63,728 nt of DNA from Gemmatimonadota bacterium (GTDB lineage: Bacteria; Gemmatimonadota; Gemmatimonadetes; Gemmatimonadales; Gemmatimonadaceae), in assembly GCA_023249375.1 (NCBI GenBank), contig JAHFCT010000017.1, positions 1 to 63,728 on the forward strand. The letters are read 5' to 3'. Under the pieces are notes generated by a model. The model saw only the letters and a list, made by a program, of their open reading frames with translations. It was not told the DNA's origin and searched no databases. A program made the position numbers and the translations under genes. Below are positions 47,908 through 55,792 of the stretch, in pieces; positions within the stretch are counted from its first letter, which is position 1; each line of letters starts with the position of its first letter.

Positions 47908-48465
47908 TCAGACTGGATCTTCGCCGTACTCTTGCCGGTACTTGTAGCGCGACCACTCGTACACCGAGTCGTATTCATCGGGATCGGTAACTTCGTGCCC
48001 GCCCCAGTGGTCGCTCTGAATGTGCGTGCCGTGATCGAGAGTCGTGTGACCGATGGGCGTGAAGCCCGACTCGGCATGCTCGATCACGCGTTCGAGGCGC
48101 GGGTCCTCGTCGGGGTAGCGCAACGGCCAGGGCACGCCGAGCTCGGCGGCCGACGCTGCCAACTCGGGCTCGCCGATCGTGTCGAGCACGCCGGGCGCGT
48201 GATCGTCCAGCCACTCGACGAACAACTCGAACGCCTGATCGAAGCTGCGCGCCCAAACGTAGACGTTGACGGCGCTGTAGCCACCCGTGCTGCCCCACAT
48301 CGCGTAGAGGCCGAGCCGCTCTCTTGCCGAGCGCGCGTCAGGAAGCTCGAGCGGGTTGGCCACCGGCGCATCCGGCGCTGGCGGGGACGGGCGCCGACGA
48401 TGGGTCAGAGCTGCCCTCGGGCGGGCAGCCGTCAGCCTGCGGCGGATGCGCTGGGATCGGTCCAT
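47908..48465 (-). CDS. Unknown 185-residue protein
   Basis: MDRSQRIRRRLTAARPRAAL is a basic front; the middle has an alpha/beta core (LYAMWGSTGGYSAVNVYVWA) and the end is acidic. No motif recognised. Confidence 0.66.
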   Translation of the reverse strand: MDRSQRIRRRLTAARPRAALTHRRRPSPPAPDAPVANPLELPDARSARERLGLYAMWGSTGGYSAVNVYVWARSFDQAFELFVEWLDDHAPGVLDTIGEPELAASAAELGVPWPLRYPDEDPRLERVIEHAESGFTPIGHTTLDHGTHIQSDHWGGHEVTDPDEYDSVYEWSRYKYRQEYGEDPV

Positions 48466-48502
48466 GAGAGCAGGATAGCCCTCCTGCGAGTCCGAGGGAA
48501 GA

Positions 48503-48937
48503 TCAGCCGGAAACGCGCCTTGGAGCACGGACGCGCGCGATCGCATCCTTGATGCCGGCGGCGAGCTCGGTCAGCGCGCGTAGCTCACGGCCCGCCGACG
48601 GCTCGCCCCGCACGCGCTCGATGACGCCCGCGAAGTTCTCGCACTCGGACGCAGGCTCGAAATCGCCCATGCCATTTCCGTCGAGCAGCTCCACTGCTCC
48701 GCAGTCGTCCATGCGCCACAACGCAAGCCCGGAGAACAGCAGGGTCAACGGCTCAGCCGACTCGACGTAGACGATCCAGATCGACGTGTCGCGCACCAGC
48801 GAGACGTACAGCACATCCTCGGCGCCCTCGTCGTCATCCTCATCTTCGTTGCCATCTTCATCACCCTCTTCGTCACCCTCGGGCTCGTCGAGATCATCGT
48901 CGTCTTCAGGCTCGTCGTTCTGGGGTTGCTTAGGCAT
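48503..48937 (-). CDS. Protein with extremely acidic N-terminus
   Basis: 144 residues. About residues 8-40 are almost all Asp/Glu/Gly (DEPEGDEEGDEDGNED), then a compact alpha/beta domain. DNA-mimic and histone-chaperone-like proteins have such stretches. It begins after a copy of the recurring leader (GTGGAGCGACAGCATG). Confidence 0.7.
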   Translation of the reverse strand: MPKQPQNDEPEDDDDLDEPEGDEEGDEDGNEDEDDDEGAEDVLYVSLVRDTSIWIVYVESAEPLTLLFSGLALWRMDDCGAVELLDGNGMGDFEPASECENFAGVIERVRGEPSAGRELRALTELAAGIKDAIARVRAPRRVSG

Positions 48938-48962
48938 GCTGTCGCTCCACTTGGAATGTGAC

Positions 48963-49601
48963 TCAGACGTTTGCGGTCGGCGTCGGCGCCTTCAGCACCG
49001 CGCACGCATCGCCGTACCACTTCGAGAACGAATCGAGCGCAGTCGAGTTGTCGGGGTGCACGTACGACACCAACCCGAACTTGTCGTGTTGATGGCTGGC
49101 GAGCACCGGCGAGCCCTCGTTGTACGACGCGTAGAGCATGATCGGATCACCACCGCAGCCGTAACGATGGTCGTTGCGACGCAGATATTCCGATGCGCAC
49201 TCGAACGCGATGTCCGCCCGGATGAGCAGAGCACGCCATGTCTTGACGTCCGGCAGCGTGAGGTCGGGCCCGAGCAGATGCAAAGAACGCGGATGCGGGA
49301 TGTCGCTGAGCAGACCAGCAGCCGTCGAGGTCAGGAGCTGGCACGGGCCAAAGCTGCAGTCGTGACAGCGCGGCTCGTAACGCGGCGTAGGGTCCATGTG
49401 CCCGCCCGACTCGGTCGCGATCAGCGCAGCCAGCACACGCCTGCGCTGCAGGTCAGCCACTGATTGAAGCTCGGGAGCGAACACCACCGCGATGCGCTCG
49501 AGCGTCGTCGGCAGACCTGGCGTGCGCCGAGCACTGGACTCACCGCGCGCCACGATGCCCGCGTCTGTCACCTGCCACGGGTAGCCGTTGGGAAAGAGCA
49601 T
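48963..49601 (-). CDS. Second lytic-transglycosylase-like protein
   Basis: 212 residues. LAALIATESGGHMDPTPRYE contains the probable catalytic Glu, followed by CSFGPCQLLTSTAAGLL and LYASYNEGS, the SLT pattern with replacements. CHDC and CQLL lie near the active site. No membrane helix. It would cut peptidoglycan, from virion or cytoplasm. Confidence 0.75.
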   Translation of the reverse strand: MLFPNGYPWQVTDAGIVARGESSARRTPGLPTTLERIAVVFAPELQSVADLQRRRVLAALIATESGGHMDPTPRYEPRCHDCSFGPCQLLTSTAAGLLSDIPHPRSLHLLGPDLTLPDVKTWRALLIRADIAFECASEYLRRNDHRYGCGGDPIMLYASYNEGSPVLASHQHDKFGLVSYVHPDNSTALDSFSKWYGDACAVLKAPTPTANV

Positions 49602-49642
49602 GCAGGAGATCTATCACGAGTCGTCAGCCACGCTCAACGCCG

Positions 49643-50062
49643 CTAGTCGCTATCCGGCTCGGTCATCCACGGCTGCCGAGGCAGCTTGCCAAGCGCGCTA
49701 GTCTCGATCTGCCGCACGCGCTCGCGCGTCATGTTCAGGATCAGTCCGAGATCACTCAGGACCACCGGGCCCTGGTCGGCGACGTCCAGCGTGCAGGTCG
49801 CCTGCAACTCGTGTAGCTCCTTGTCGGGAAAGTTCAGCTTCAAGCTCCCCTTGCGGCTGACGTCGATCGCCAGGTGCCACTTGCACGAGACGAATGGGCA
49901 TGGCCGAGCTTGGTTGAAGCCGCCCGCGAGGCAGTCGCTGCGCAGGCTCGGTCGCTGCACGTCCTGGGGATAGTCCACCACGGGCAACGAACGCCAGTGG
50001 CTGTGAGAGCGCACGCTGTAGGTGATCGCAGGCGCACTTGACGACTTGGAGCGGTTGCTCAT
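49643..50062 (-). CDS. Sigma-region-4-like DNA-binding protein
   Basis: 139 residues. The C-terminal end VVLSDLGLILNMTRERVRQI (with ETSALGKLPR) is the helix-turn-helix of sigma-70 region 4.2. The front has CPFVSCKWHLAIDVSRKG, a Cys pair and a basic strand, found in a myxobacterial family I recall. It lacks regions 2 and 3, so it is likely a transcription activator, not a full sigma factor. Confidence 0.78.
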   Translation of the reverse strand: MSNRSKSSSAPAITYSVRSHSHWRSLPVVDYPQDVQRPSLRSDCLAGGFNQARPCPFVSCKWHLAIDVSRKGSLKLNFPDKELHELQATCTLDVADQGPVVLSDLGLILNMTRERVRQIETSALGKLPRQPWMTEPDSD

Positions 50063-50064
50063 GC

Positions 50065-50709
50065 CTACGAGATGGCTTCGGCCGCCACGCGGATCGCGGG
50101 CTCGGTCGCGAGGTAGATCAGCCTTCTCTGCATCGCCGTCATGGCGTCCTGCGGGCCGAGCGTCGGCAGCACCGTGAAGTGAGCCGCGATGCTGTGCACA
50201 TCTTTCGAGTCCCAGCCATGGAGCGAAGGCCAGCGGATCAGCTTGAGCAGATCACGACGCTCGACGAAAAGAGCCAGCACGTCTGCCGTCTTGATCAACT
50301 CGCGATCCGCGGCCGTGAGCTCGATGTGAAAGTGCTCCTCGACAGCCGCTTCGACGCCGCGCTCCATGGCGCGGAACTCAGGCATCCCTAGCTTCAACGG
50401 GCGGATCATGTCGCCGGTGTACGCCTCGGCCGCGTCGTGCAACAAGGCCGCGTAACGCTGGCGCAGGTTGCCGCAGAGATAGTCCACGATGCTCTCGACC
50501 AGCACGCTGTGCTGCGCCACCGAGTAGAACTCGGCGCAGTGACCATTGAAGCGGCACTGCATCGACAACGAGCGCACGACGTCGACGACGTCCACTTCGC
50601 TCGCACGCGGGTCGTACGGCCAGAAGCGCTTGCCGGTGTACGTCTGGAACCAGTCGCCCCTACGATCCGATTCGTCTGCCACTGCGCCCTCCGCTACTTC
50701 TTGATCCAC
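50065..50709 (-). CDS. HD-domain 5'-nucleotidase-like protein
   Basis: 214 residues. SVAQHSVLVESIVDYL, LLHDAAEAYTGDMIRPLK and a later conserved Asp are the YfbR/HDDC2-type HD metal site. Members cleave deoxynucleoside 5'-monophosphates. RPLKLG and AMERGVE fit that family. Starts MDQEVAEG or a later GTG. It may tune nucleotide pools for replication. Confidence 0.82.
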   Translation of the reverse strand: MDQEVAEGAVADESDRRGDWFQTYTGKRFWPYDPRASEVDVVDVVRSLSMQCRFNGHCAEFYSVAQHSVLVESIVDYLCGNLRQRYAALLHDAAEAYTGDMIRPLKLGMPEFRAMERGVEAAVEEHFHIELTAADRELIKTADVLALFVERRDLLKLIRWPSLHGWDSKDVHSIAAHFTVLPTLGPQDAMTAMQRRLIYLATEPAIRVAAEAIS

Positions 50710-51173
50710 TGGATCACGGCCGCAAAATCACGCGCACCCATTTCATTTTCGATCGCAGCGCGCTCGGCGCGGGTCGTCGGCAACAGCGCCCGGACCTCGG
50801 GCTCGGGCAGGTAGGTGCCGATCACGATCATGTCGCGGCGATCGTCGACGCGCGCGTAGACCACCAGCTCGCTGCTGCCGACCGCGGCGACCGCCTGCAC
50901 CGGGACCTCGAGATGGTTTGTGTGACGCTGCGCCAGGATCGCCTTGATCGCGAGCGTGACGTTGAGAGGGATCGCCGCGATGTCACGCGCCTCGCTCATG
51001 TGACGTAGCTGCCGGATGTCGTGGCGCTCCACCTCAGCAACGTGCTCGGGAACCGCGTCGTCTTGCAGCTCGATCGGCTTGCCAGTGATCGAGTGCACGC
51101 GAACGGTGTCGGTCGACGAAACAAGCTGTGGACGGCGCACAGCGCGCCACCAGCGTTTTAGGCGGATGAACAT
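50694..51173 (-). CDS. Unknown 159-residue protein
   Basis: MFIRLKRWWRAVRRPQLVSS is basic and aromatic, followed by an alpha/beta body (LNVTLAIKAILAQRHTNHLE) with an acidic tail. Not recognised. Confidence 0.65.
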   Translation of the reverse strand: MFIRLKRWWRAVRRPQLVSSTDTVRVHSITGKPIELQDDAVPEHVAEVERHDIRQLRHMSEARDIAAIPLNVTLAIKAILAQRHTNHLEVPVQAVAAVGSSELVVYARVDDRRDMIVIGTYLPEPEVRALLPTTRAERAAIENEMGARDFAAVIQWIKK

Positions 51174-51407
51174 TTAGGCCACGACCTCTTCGGTCACTGG
51201 CTTCTCACAAGACACGCATTTGATCCAGACGTTTTTGTGGTCAAGGGCCTCGAAGATCCAGGCATCGAAGTTCCACTCGACGCCTCTCACCTGCCGGCCC
51301 TTGGGCAGCCACAACGAGTCCTTGACGCTTGGCGTCTCGTAGCGCAGCGCCACCAGCAGCACCGTCTTTGGATCGGGAGCAGGTTGGGGCTGTTTTAGCT
51401 TGGCCAT
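51174..51407 (-). CDS. Small protein with C-terminal Cys pair
   Basis: 77 residues from MAKLKQPQPAPDPKTVLLVA, ending CVSCEKPVTEEVVA. Probably a small beta domain with one zinc half-site. Confidence 0.62.
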   Translation of the reverse strand: MAKLKQPQPAPDPKTVLLVALRYETPSVKDSLWLPKGRQVRGVEWNFDAWIFEALDHKNVWIKCVSCEKPVTEEVVA

Positions 51408-51958
51408 GGCGTCCTTTGTGTCGTGTAGGCGACTCGAGACGGGTGACGCGGAGCACCGCTGCGCGTGCATCCTAGCGACTGCAGCTCGAGCCCAGCGCGC
51501 TCGACGAGCCCTCGGACCGCGAGCACGCGAGGCATGATCAACGGGTGATCGAAGCTGCCCCATGCCGCGATGAACAGGTTGTCGGGGCCGGCCGCTGCAC
51601 GCTCGATCGCCGCAGACACGAACGAGTCGTTGTGGATGCCCACGGGGTCAGGCGCCGAGATGAGCTCGTCTGGGTCGGTCGCGATCAGCGCAAAGAGGTT
51701 GATGACCACGAACTCGTGATAGCCCCAGCGAGCACAAAAGCCGCTGCACTTTCGGATCGTCATGTCGTCGGTCTCGCCGTCGGCCCTGCTGGGGTTGAGC
51801 ATGATCCACGTCACGTGTTTTCGTGGTCGCTGCTGCGCCAGGAGGGGCGCGTACTCTCGCGTAAGACTGTAGCGGTGAAGCAGATCCTCGCTGAACGACG
51901 CCGAGCCGTAAGGACCGCGAGACACGTGGATACCATCGAGCTCGGTCACGAAGATCAC
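51395..51958 (-). CDS. DUF1643-family protein
   Basis: 187 residues. YSLTREYAPLLAQQRPRKHV, WIMLNPSRADGETDDMTIRK, GYHEFVVINLFALIATDP and FIAAWGSFDHP are the DUF1643 hallmarks as I remember them. Members are unstudied; the family often travels with phage modification genes. The end is basic. Confidence 0.83.
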   Translation of the reverse strand: MIFVTELDGIHVSRGPYGSASFSEDLLHRYSLTREYAPLLAQQRPRKHVTWIMLNPSRADGETDDMTIRKCSGFCARWGYHEFVVINLFALIATDPDELISAPDPVGIHNDSFVSAAIERAAAGPDNLFIAAWGSFDHPLIMPRVLAVRGLVERAGLELQSLGCTRSGAPRHPSRVAYTTQRTPWPS

Positions 51959-52206
51959 TCTCTTTCAGCAGCGCAAACCTGGCAGATCCGCAGGTACGTC
52001 GAGACGCGGAACATCCTCGGCTCTCCCGTTCTCGGCATCACCACGGACTCCCACGAGCGCTCGATCCGGATGAACTGGTGCTTGGTCACATCGCTGCAGC
52101 GCAAGCACATCTCCCAGTCGAAGTAGTTGTCCGAGTCGTTGTCGGGCTGGTTGGGATCGGTGTCGGAGAAAGCACGCATGAAGCCCAACAGGACGTCACG
52201 TTGCAT
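51955..52206 (-). CDS. Small Cys-containing protein
   Basis: 83 residues, MQRDVLLGFMRAFSDTDPNQ; CLRCSDV and CQVCAAE form a ribbon. Overlaps the DUF1643 gene by ATGA. Confidence 0.66.
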   Translation of the reverse strand: MQRDVLLGFMRAFSDTDPNQPDNDSDNYFDWEMCLRCSDVTKHQFIRIERSWESVVMPRTGEPRMFRVSTYLRICQVCAAERE

Positions 52207-52771
52207 CGGGCGGTACCACGGCTTTGCGAAAGCGACGCAGCTCGGCTGCCATCCGGCGGATGTCGACCTCGGCATGTGGGTTGAGCTCGCCGTCAAACGG
52301 AAACGTCAGATCCTTCTTGTAGTGATGCTTCAAGCGCAGGTCGACCGCATCCAGATCGACGAGCTTTGACCAATCGTCTGGCTGGGCATCGGGGTCGACG
52401 ATGAAACGCGCCTCACCTTCCCAGATCGCCGAGAACGCCATGGGCTCGCGCGAGACGTTGGTGACGCAGAGCATGAGATCGTCGTCGACCTGCACTTCGC
52501 CGATCATCTTCGCCCAGTTGTGCACCAACTCGGCGTTCGCAAGCGAAGTGCCAGAGACACTCATGAACGTCGGCGAGACCGTGCCGATGCGCACGTCGTG
52601 AAGCTCGAAGGCCCGTCCGATCTCAGGCGACACGTGCAGCTGGTGCGGCGCGAACGGTACCCATATCCGAGCCGCGACGTTGATGCTCGCCTCGGGCTGG
52701 ACCACGAAGTGACCGCGCACGCTGATGAGTTTGGTGCTCAGAACGCAACGGTAGGGTGCGGGCTCGCTCAC
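52196..52771 (-). CDS. Jelly-roll-like coat paralog with helical tail
   Basis: 191 residues. FVVQPEASINVAARIWVPFA, ELHDVRIGTVSPTFMSVSG, ELVHNWAKMIGEVQVDDDLM, CVTNVSREPMAFSAIWEGEA follow the family order, closest to the proteins at 41057 and 30143. A C-terminal basic helical extension of ~60 residues is particular to this copy. Likely a minor capsid protein. Confidence 0.62.
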   Translation of the reverse strand: MSEPAPYRCVLSTKLISVRGHFVVQPEASINVAARIWVPFAPHQLHVSPEIGRAFELHDVRIGTVSPTFMSVSGTSLANAELVHNWAKMIGEVQVDDDLMLCVTNVSREPMAFSAIWEGEARFIVDPDAQPDDWSKLVDLDAVDLRLKHHYKKDLTFPFDGELNPHAEVDIRRMAAELRRFRKAVVPPDAT

Positions 52772-53112
52772 GCGCGCACCCGTTCTCTGCGCCGAGACAG
52801 CGCCTGCTCTTCTCGCGCCGTGATGGCTTCACCCACCATGAGGCTAATCAGAAAGTCCGCGTCGACTCGCACGCTGTGACCTTGGCCGATCGGCTCTTCT
52901 GGCAAGCTCGCCGCGTACGCGCTGACGGACTCGGCGATGCGGCGGTCACGGATGCGGTTGGCGCCGCCGTGGCCATCGTTGCTGACAATGCACGCACCAA
53001 CGCCGCTCACGCTCACCGTCGCGGTGAACGCGAACGTTTCTTCAGAGAGTCTTGGGGCGTAATCGATGTCGAGCAGCAGGACCGGACCACGAGATACGTT
53101 GGGCAACCTCAT
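52768..53112 (-). CDS. Unknown 114-residue protein
   Basis: MRLPNVSRGPVLLLDIDYAP, a beta-rich front (ETFAFTATVSVSGVGACIV) then a helix and an RRERVRA tail. Coupled to 52196. Confidence 0.65.
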   Translation of the reverse strand: MRLPNVSRGPVLLLDIDYAPRLSEETFAFTATVSVSGVGACIVSNDGHGGANRIRDRRIAESVSAYAASLPEEPIGQGHSVRVDADFLISLMVGEAITAREEQALSRRRERVRA

Positions 53113-53115
53113 CGC

Positions 53116-53379
53116 TCAGTCTCCTTTCAAATCAGCAACGTCCGTTGCGAGCGCAACTTCCTGATCGACCCTAGCCGACATCGCATCGAGCGCCATTTTC
53201 GCGTGCAGCATGCTCGCCAACCTCTTCGGCAGCAGCATCATGCCGAGCAAGGTTGCTTCGTTCTGCGTCAGCGTAACGCGCCCGACCGTTCCGTTGTCGC
53301 CGGAGATCACGATGATGTGCTCACGCGATGCCTCATCGACGAGCGCACCGATCAGCCTATAGTGGTCGATGCGGTTCAT
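53116..53379 (-). CDS. Unknown helical protein
   Basis: 87 residues, MNRIDHYRLIGALVDEASRE, helical with an acidic tail. Overlaps the lipoprotein gene by ATGA. Confidence 0.65.
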   Translation of the reverse strand: MNRIDHYRLIGALVDEASREHIIVISGDNGTVGRVTLTQNEATLLGMMLLPKRLASMLHAKMALDAMSARVDQEVALATDVADLKGD

Positions 53380-53921
53380 GGGCACTTGCACGCTGGGCAG
53401 ATGATCGAGTTGTGATCCGTCGGGCTGCACTCGTACTTCGTCGAAGCGCCAGGCACGACGATGTTGCACGGCGTTCCGCACTTGATGTTGCCGCCTAGAT
53501 CGGGGCCGGCACACATTTCTCCCAAGTGGTACGAGCAGTAGCGCGGGTCCGCTCCGTCCGAGCACACGATGGTGCCCGTGCCGCCGCAGACGTTCAGGGG
53601 GCCGGCGTCAGCAGATCCTGCTCCACCGCTACCGCCCGCGCCGCCCGCGCCACCATGGCCTGCCGCAGCCATAGAGGCGTCCACGCCGAGCGCGCCTGCG
53701 TCGGCGTCGAGCGTGCCCTGCGCGTCGGCCGCAGAGCCGTCTGGCACGCCTGCGTCCAGCAGAACGTCGTGCGCCCCCTTCGGGCCCAAGAGCGAGACGT
53801 CGCTACCGCCGCCGCCAGCTGCACCGACGTCGCCCGCGTCACGCTGCTGCGCTGCCATGGGACTGCGATCGATGCCGCACGCCGACAAACAGACTAGACC
53901 GATGAACAGCAAACTCTTCAT
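53376..53921 (-). CDS. Secreted lipoprotein of myxobacterial type
   Basis: 181 residues. MKSLLFIGLVCLSACGIDRS is a signal peptide with lipobox LSAC (Cys about 15). A long Ala/Asp/Gly/Ser linker (about 20-115) leads to a compact Cys-rich end (CGGTGTIVCSDGADPRYCSY, CGTPCNIV, CPACKCP). Such linkers are typical of Myxococcota surface lipoproteins. It may be displayed on the cell or block receptors. Confidence 0.85.
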   Translation of the reverse strand: MKSLLFIGLVCLSACGIDRSPMAAQQRDAGDVGAAGGGGSDVSLLGPKGAHDVLLDAGVPDGSAADAQGTLDADAGALGVDASMAAAGHGGAGGAGGSGGAGSADAGPLNVCGGTGTIVCSDGADPRYCSYHLGEMCAGPDLGGNIKCGTPCNIVVPGASTKYECSPTDHNSIICPACKCP

Positions 53922-54361
53922 GACTCTTGCTCCATGATTTCGTTGTAGGCGTCCACGCCGTGCAGCATGCCAGCTTCCATGGCTTGCTCGCGCTTGCACG
54001 CGGCGTCGTCGAGCTTGGCGCGTTTGGCGCTGAAGTGAGGGTTGGCCCGCACGATGGCCACGCCGGGCCCGTCGAGCGCGATGTAGGCGGTGTTGCACAC
54101 GTCGCCGGCAGCGCTGGCCAGCAGGTTCATGCGGACCATCTTCACCAACTCGTCATCGGACTGGCTGCGATGCAGATCTGCGAGGCGCCGCTCGATGCTT
54201 TCAGCGCGCCAGACGAGCATGAGCTCGTGCGGATCGGACTCGAAGGCCGTGATCGCATCCTGCAACGTCGCGTAGGACTCGCCCATCCAGCAGTCGTCGT
54301 TGCCGAGATCGGGGTGGCTGCCCCAGAAGTCGACGCGATAAGGCTTGGTGTCGTTCGTCAT
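53918..54361 (-). CDS. Unknown 147-residue protein
   Basis: MTNDTKPYRVDFWGSHPDLG, alpha/beta, with a Cys-bearing helix late on. Preceded by CGGAGGGACAGGATG, a variant of the recurring leader. Confidence 0.68.
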   Translation of the reverse strand: MTNDTKPYRVDFWGSHPDLGNDDCWMGESYATLQDAITAFESDPHELMLVWRAESIERRLADLHRSQSDDELVKMVRMNLLASAAGDVCNTAYIALDGPGVAIVRANPHFSAKRAKLDDAACKREQAMEAGMLHGVDAYNEIMEQES

Positions 54362-54416
54362 CCTGTCCCTCCGCGTGGTTAGACTACGGCCCCACCGGAA
54401 CATTCAAGTGTCCCCG

Positions 54417-54734
54417 TCAACCCTGACTCCAGGTCTTGCCCGTCGCCAGCCTCACCACCGCGCGTGCAAGCACCGTTGCGGTGTCGGGAAGACGGTTGCC
54501 ATGATCGAAGGCCAGCACCTCGCGCGCGATCCCAAGCGCCACGTCGCCGCCCCATGACTTGAGATCGCGCGCGCGATCCAACTCGCGCCTGAGCCGGCTC
54601 ACCTCGGCAAGCAGCCGGCACGCCGCGCAGCCCGGCCCGACGCAGCCGTGGTACTCGTCGAGCGCGCTCAACTCGGAGCTGCTCAGCGGCGCCTGCACAG
54701 GCTCGGAAGCGGCCTTGCTATCGATCTCTGACAT
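54417..54734 (-). CDS. Unknown protein with Cys pair
   Basis: 105 residues from MSEIDSKAASEPVQAPLSSS; CVGPGCAACR gives a possible zinc site next to an Arg-rich helix. Overlaps the next gene. Confidence 0.62.
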   Translation of the reverse strand: MSEIDSKAASEPVQAPLSSSELSALDEYHGCVGPGCAACRLLAEVSRLRRELDRARDLKSWGGDVALGIAREVLAFDHGNRLPDTATVLARAVVRLATGKTWSQG

Positions 54735-54984
54735 GCGTGGTCTCCAAGGGCTTCGCCCAGTGAGGCGGGTAGATCTTGCTGCGCAGCACAGTGACGTCAC
54801 GTGTGCCACCTGCGCGCAGCTGCACCGCGATGCGCACGCGCTTACCGACCTTGAGTACCGTGCACGGAACGAACTTCTGCCAGTTGTAACCGCCGCTCGA
54901 AGTGCGGAGCCACAACGCGGACTGGCCAGCCACCGGGAACTCGATGGGTACGACCGTCGGCGTGACATACGGACGTCGACTCAT
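54718..54984 (-). CDS. Small basic beta-barrel-like protein
   Basis: 88 residues, MSRRPYVTPTVVPIEFPVAG; KFVPCTVLKVGKRVRIAVQL resembles an SH3/Tudor barrel. Basic throughout. Confidence 0.65.
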   Translation of the reverse strand: MSRRPYVTPTVVPIEFPVAGQSALWLRTSSGGYNWQKFVPCTVLKVGKRVRIAVQLRAGGTRDVTVLRSKIYPPHWAKPLETTHVRDR

Positions 54985-55247
54985 CGGAGCAGCCCCAGCG
55001 AGCGAAAGAACGAGCTCGCGGCCGAGTAGCCTGCGCGAGCCAGCGCGATCAGCGCCTCTTGCATGGCGTCGTGACGCCTGCGCAGCGTGAGAGCCTCTTC
55101 GTAGAGATCGCTCCAACCAGACTCGCCAGGCACAAGCTGTGGAGCCTTCGGGTTGCGAAGAGCCCTGGCAACAGCATCGAGTTGAGCTTGCAGCTCGGCA
55201 GCGCTCACCACGACCGATGGCTTCAGCTTTTTTCGTGTCTCAACCAC
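54981..55247 (-). CDS. Helical protein, GTG start
   Basis: 88 residues from GTG at 55247 after GGAGAG. Two long helices (ELQAQLDAVARALR; DLYEEALTLRRRHDAMQEAL). Not recognised. Confidence 0.65.
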   Translation of the reverse strand: MVETRKKLKPSVVVSAAELQAQLDAVARALRNPKAPQLVPGESGWSDLYEEALTLRRRHDAMQEALIALARAGYSAASSFFRSLGLLR

Positions 55248-55273
55248 GCTGGCTCTCCGTGCGCCGTGACGAT

Positions 55274-55588
55274 CTAGTCGCTCAAGATCTTCAGGTAGAT
55301 GTCGACGTGGCAGGGCAGCGACAAGTGGCACCAGCAGACCAGATACTTGGCGTCGGCCAGCTCGCGCCTCACATCGTCGACCGTGACGCCCATGTGCATT
55401 CCCTCTCGGCCGTACAACGCAGCCTCGAAGTTGTAGACGGCGGACGCACGGGCTTGCACCTGACTCAAGGTCGGATGCTCGATGATCGGGAAAGGGTTTC
55501 CCCAGCGCGTCGGGCGTCCGACGTAGACCGCGCCCTCGGGCATCCGCCATCCTCGAGTGCGCTTACGCTGAAGGCGAACGGGCGGCAT
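55274..55588 (-). CDS. DUF4326-type protein
   Basis: 104 residues. MPPVRLQRKRTRGWRMPEGA, VYVGRPTRWGNPF and CWCHLSLPCHVDIYLKIL are the DUF4326 pattern. The family is small, Cys/His-bearing and often found in phages; its function is unknown to me. Confidence 0.85.
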   Translation of the reverse strand: MPPVRLQRKRTRGWRMPEGAVYVGRPTRWGNPFPIIEHPTLSQVQARASAVYNFEAALYGREGMHMGVTVDDVRRELADAKYLVCWCHLSLPCHVDIYLKILSD

Positions 55589-55591
55589 GAC

Positions 55592-55792
55592 TCATCGACC
55601 CCTGCGCTCAGAGAGCACAATGGCTGCGCCCAACTCGGTACTGACCTTGTCGATGATCGTGTAGGCGGTCTTGGTCAGCGCAAAGCGCTTGGTCTCTGCC
55701 GCCTGCTCGAGCAGAGATGCCGCAAGTCGCAGCTGCGCCGGCACAGAGAGTCGATTGATCTCGGCGGCGATGTCCCGTAGCTCCTCGTTCAT
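55592..55792 (-). CDS. Small helical protein
   Basis: 66 residues, MNEELRDIAAEINRLSVPAQ, helical. Overlaps the DUF5131 gene by ATGA. Confidence 0.65.
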   Translation of the reverse strand: MNEELRDIAAEINRLSVPAQLRLAASLLEQAAETKRFALTKTAYTIIDKVSTELGAAIVLSERRGR

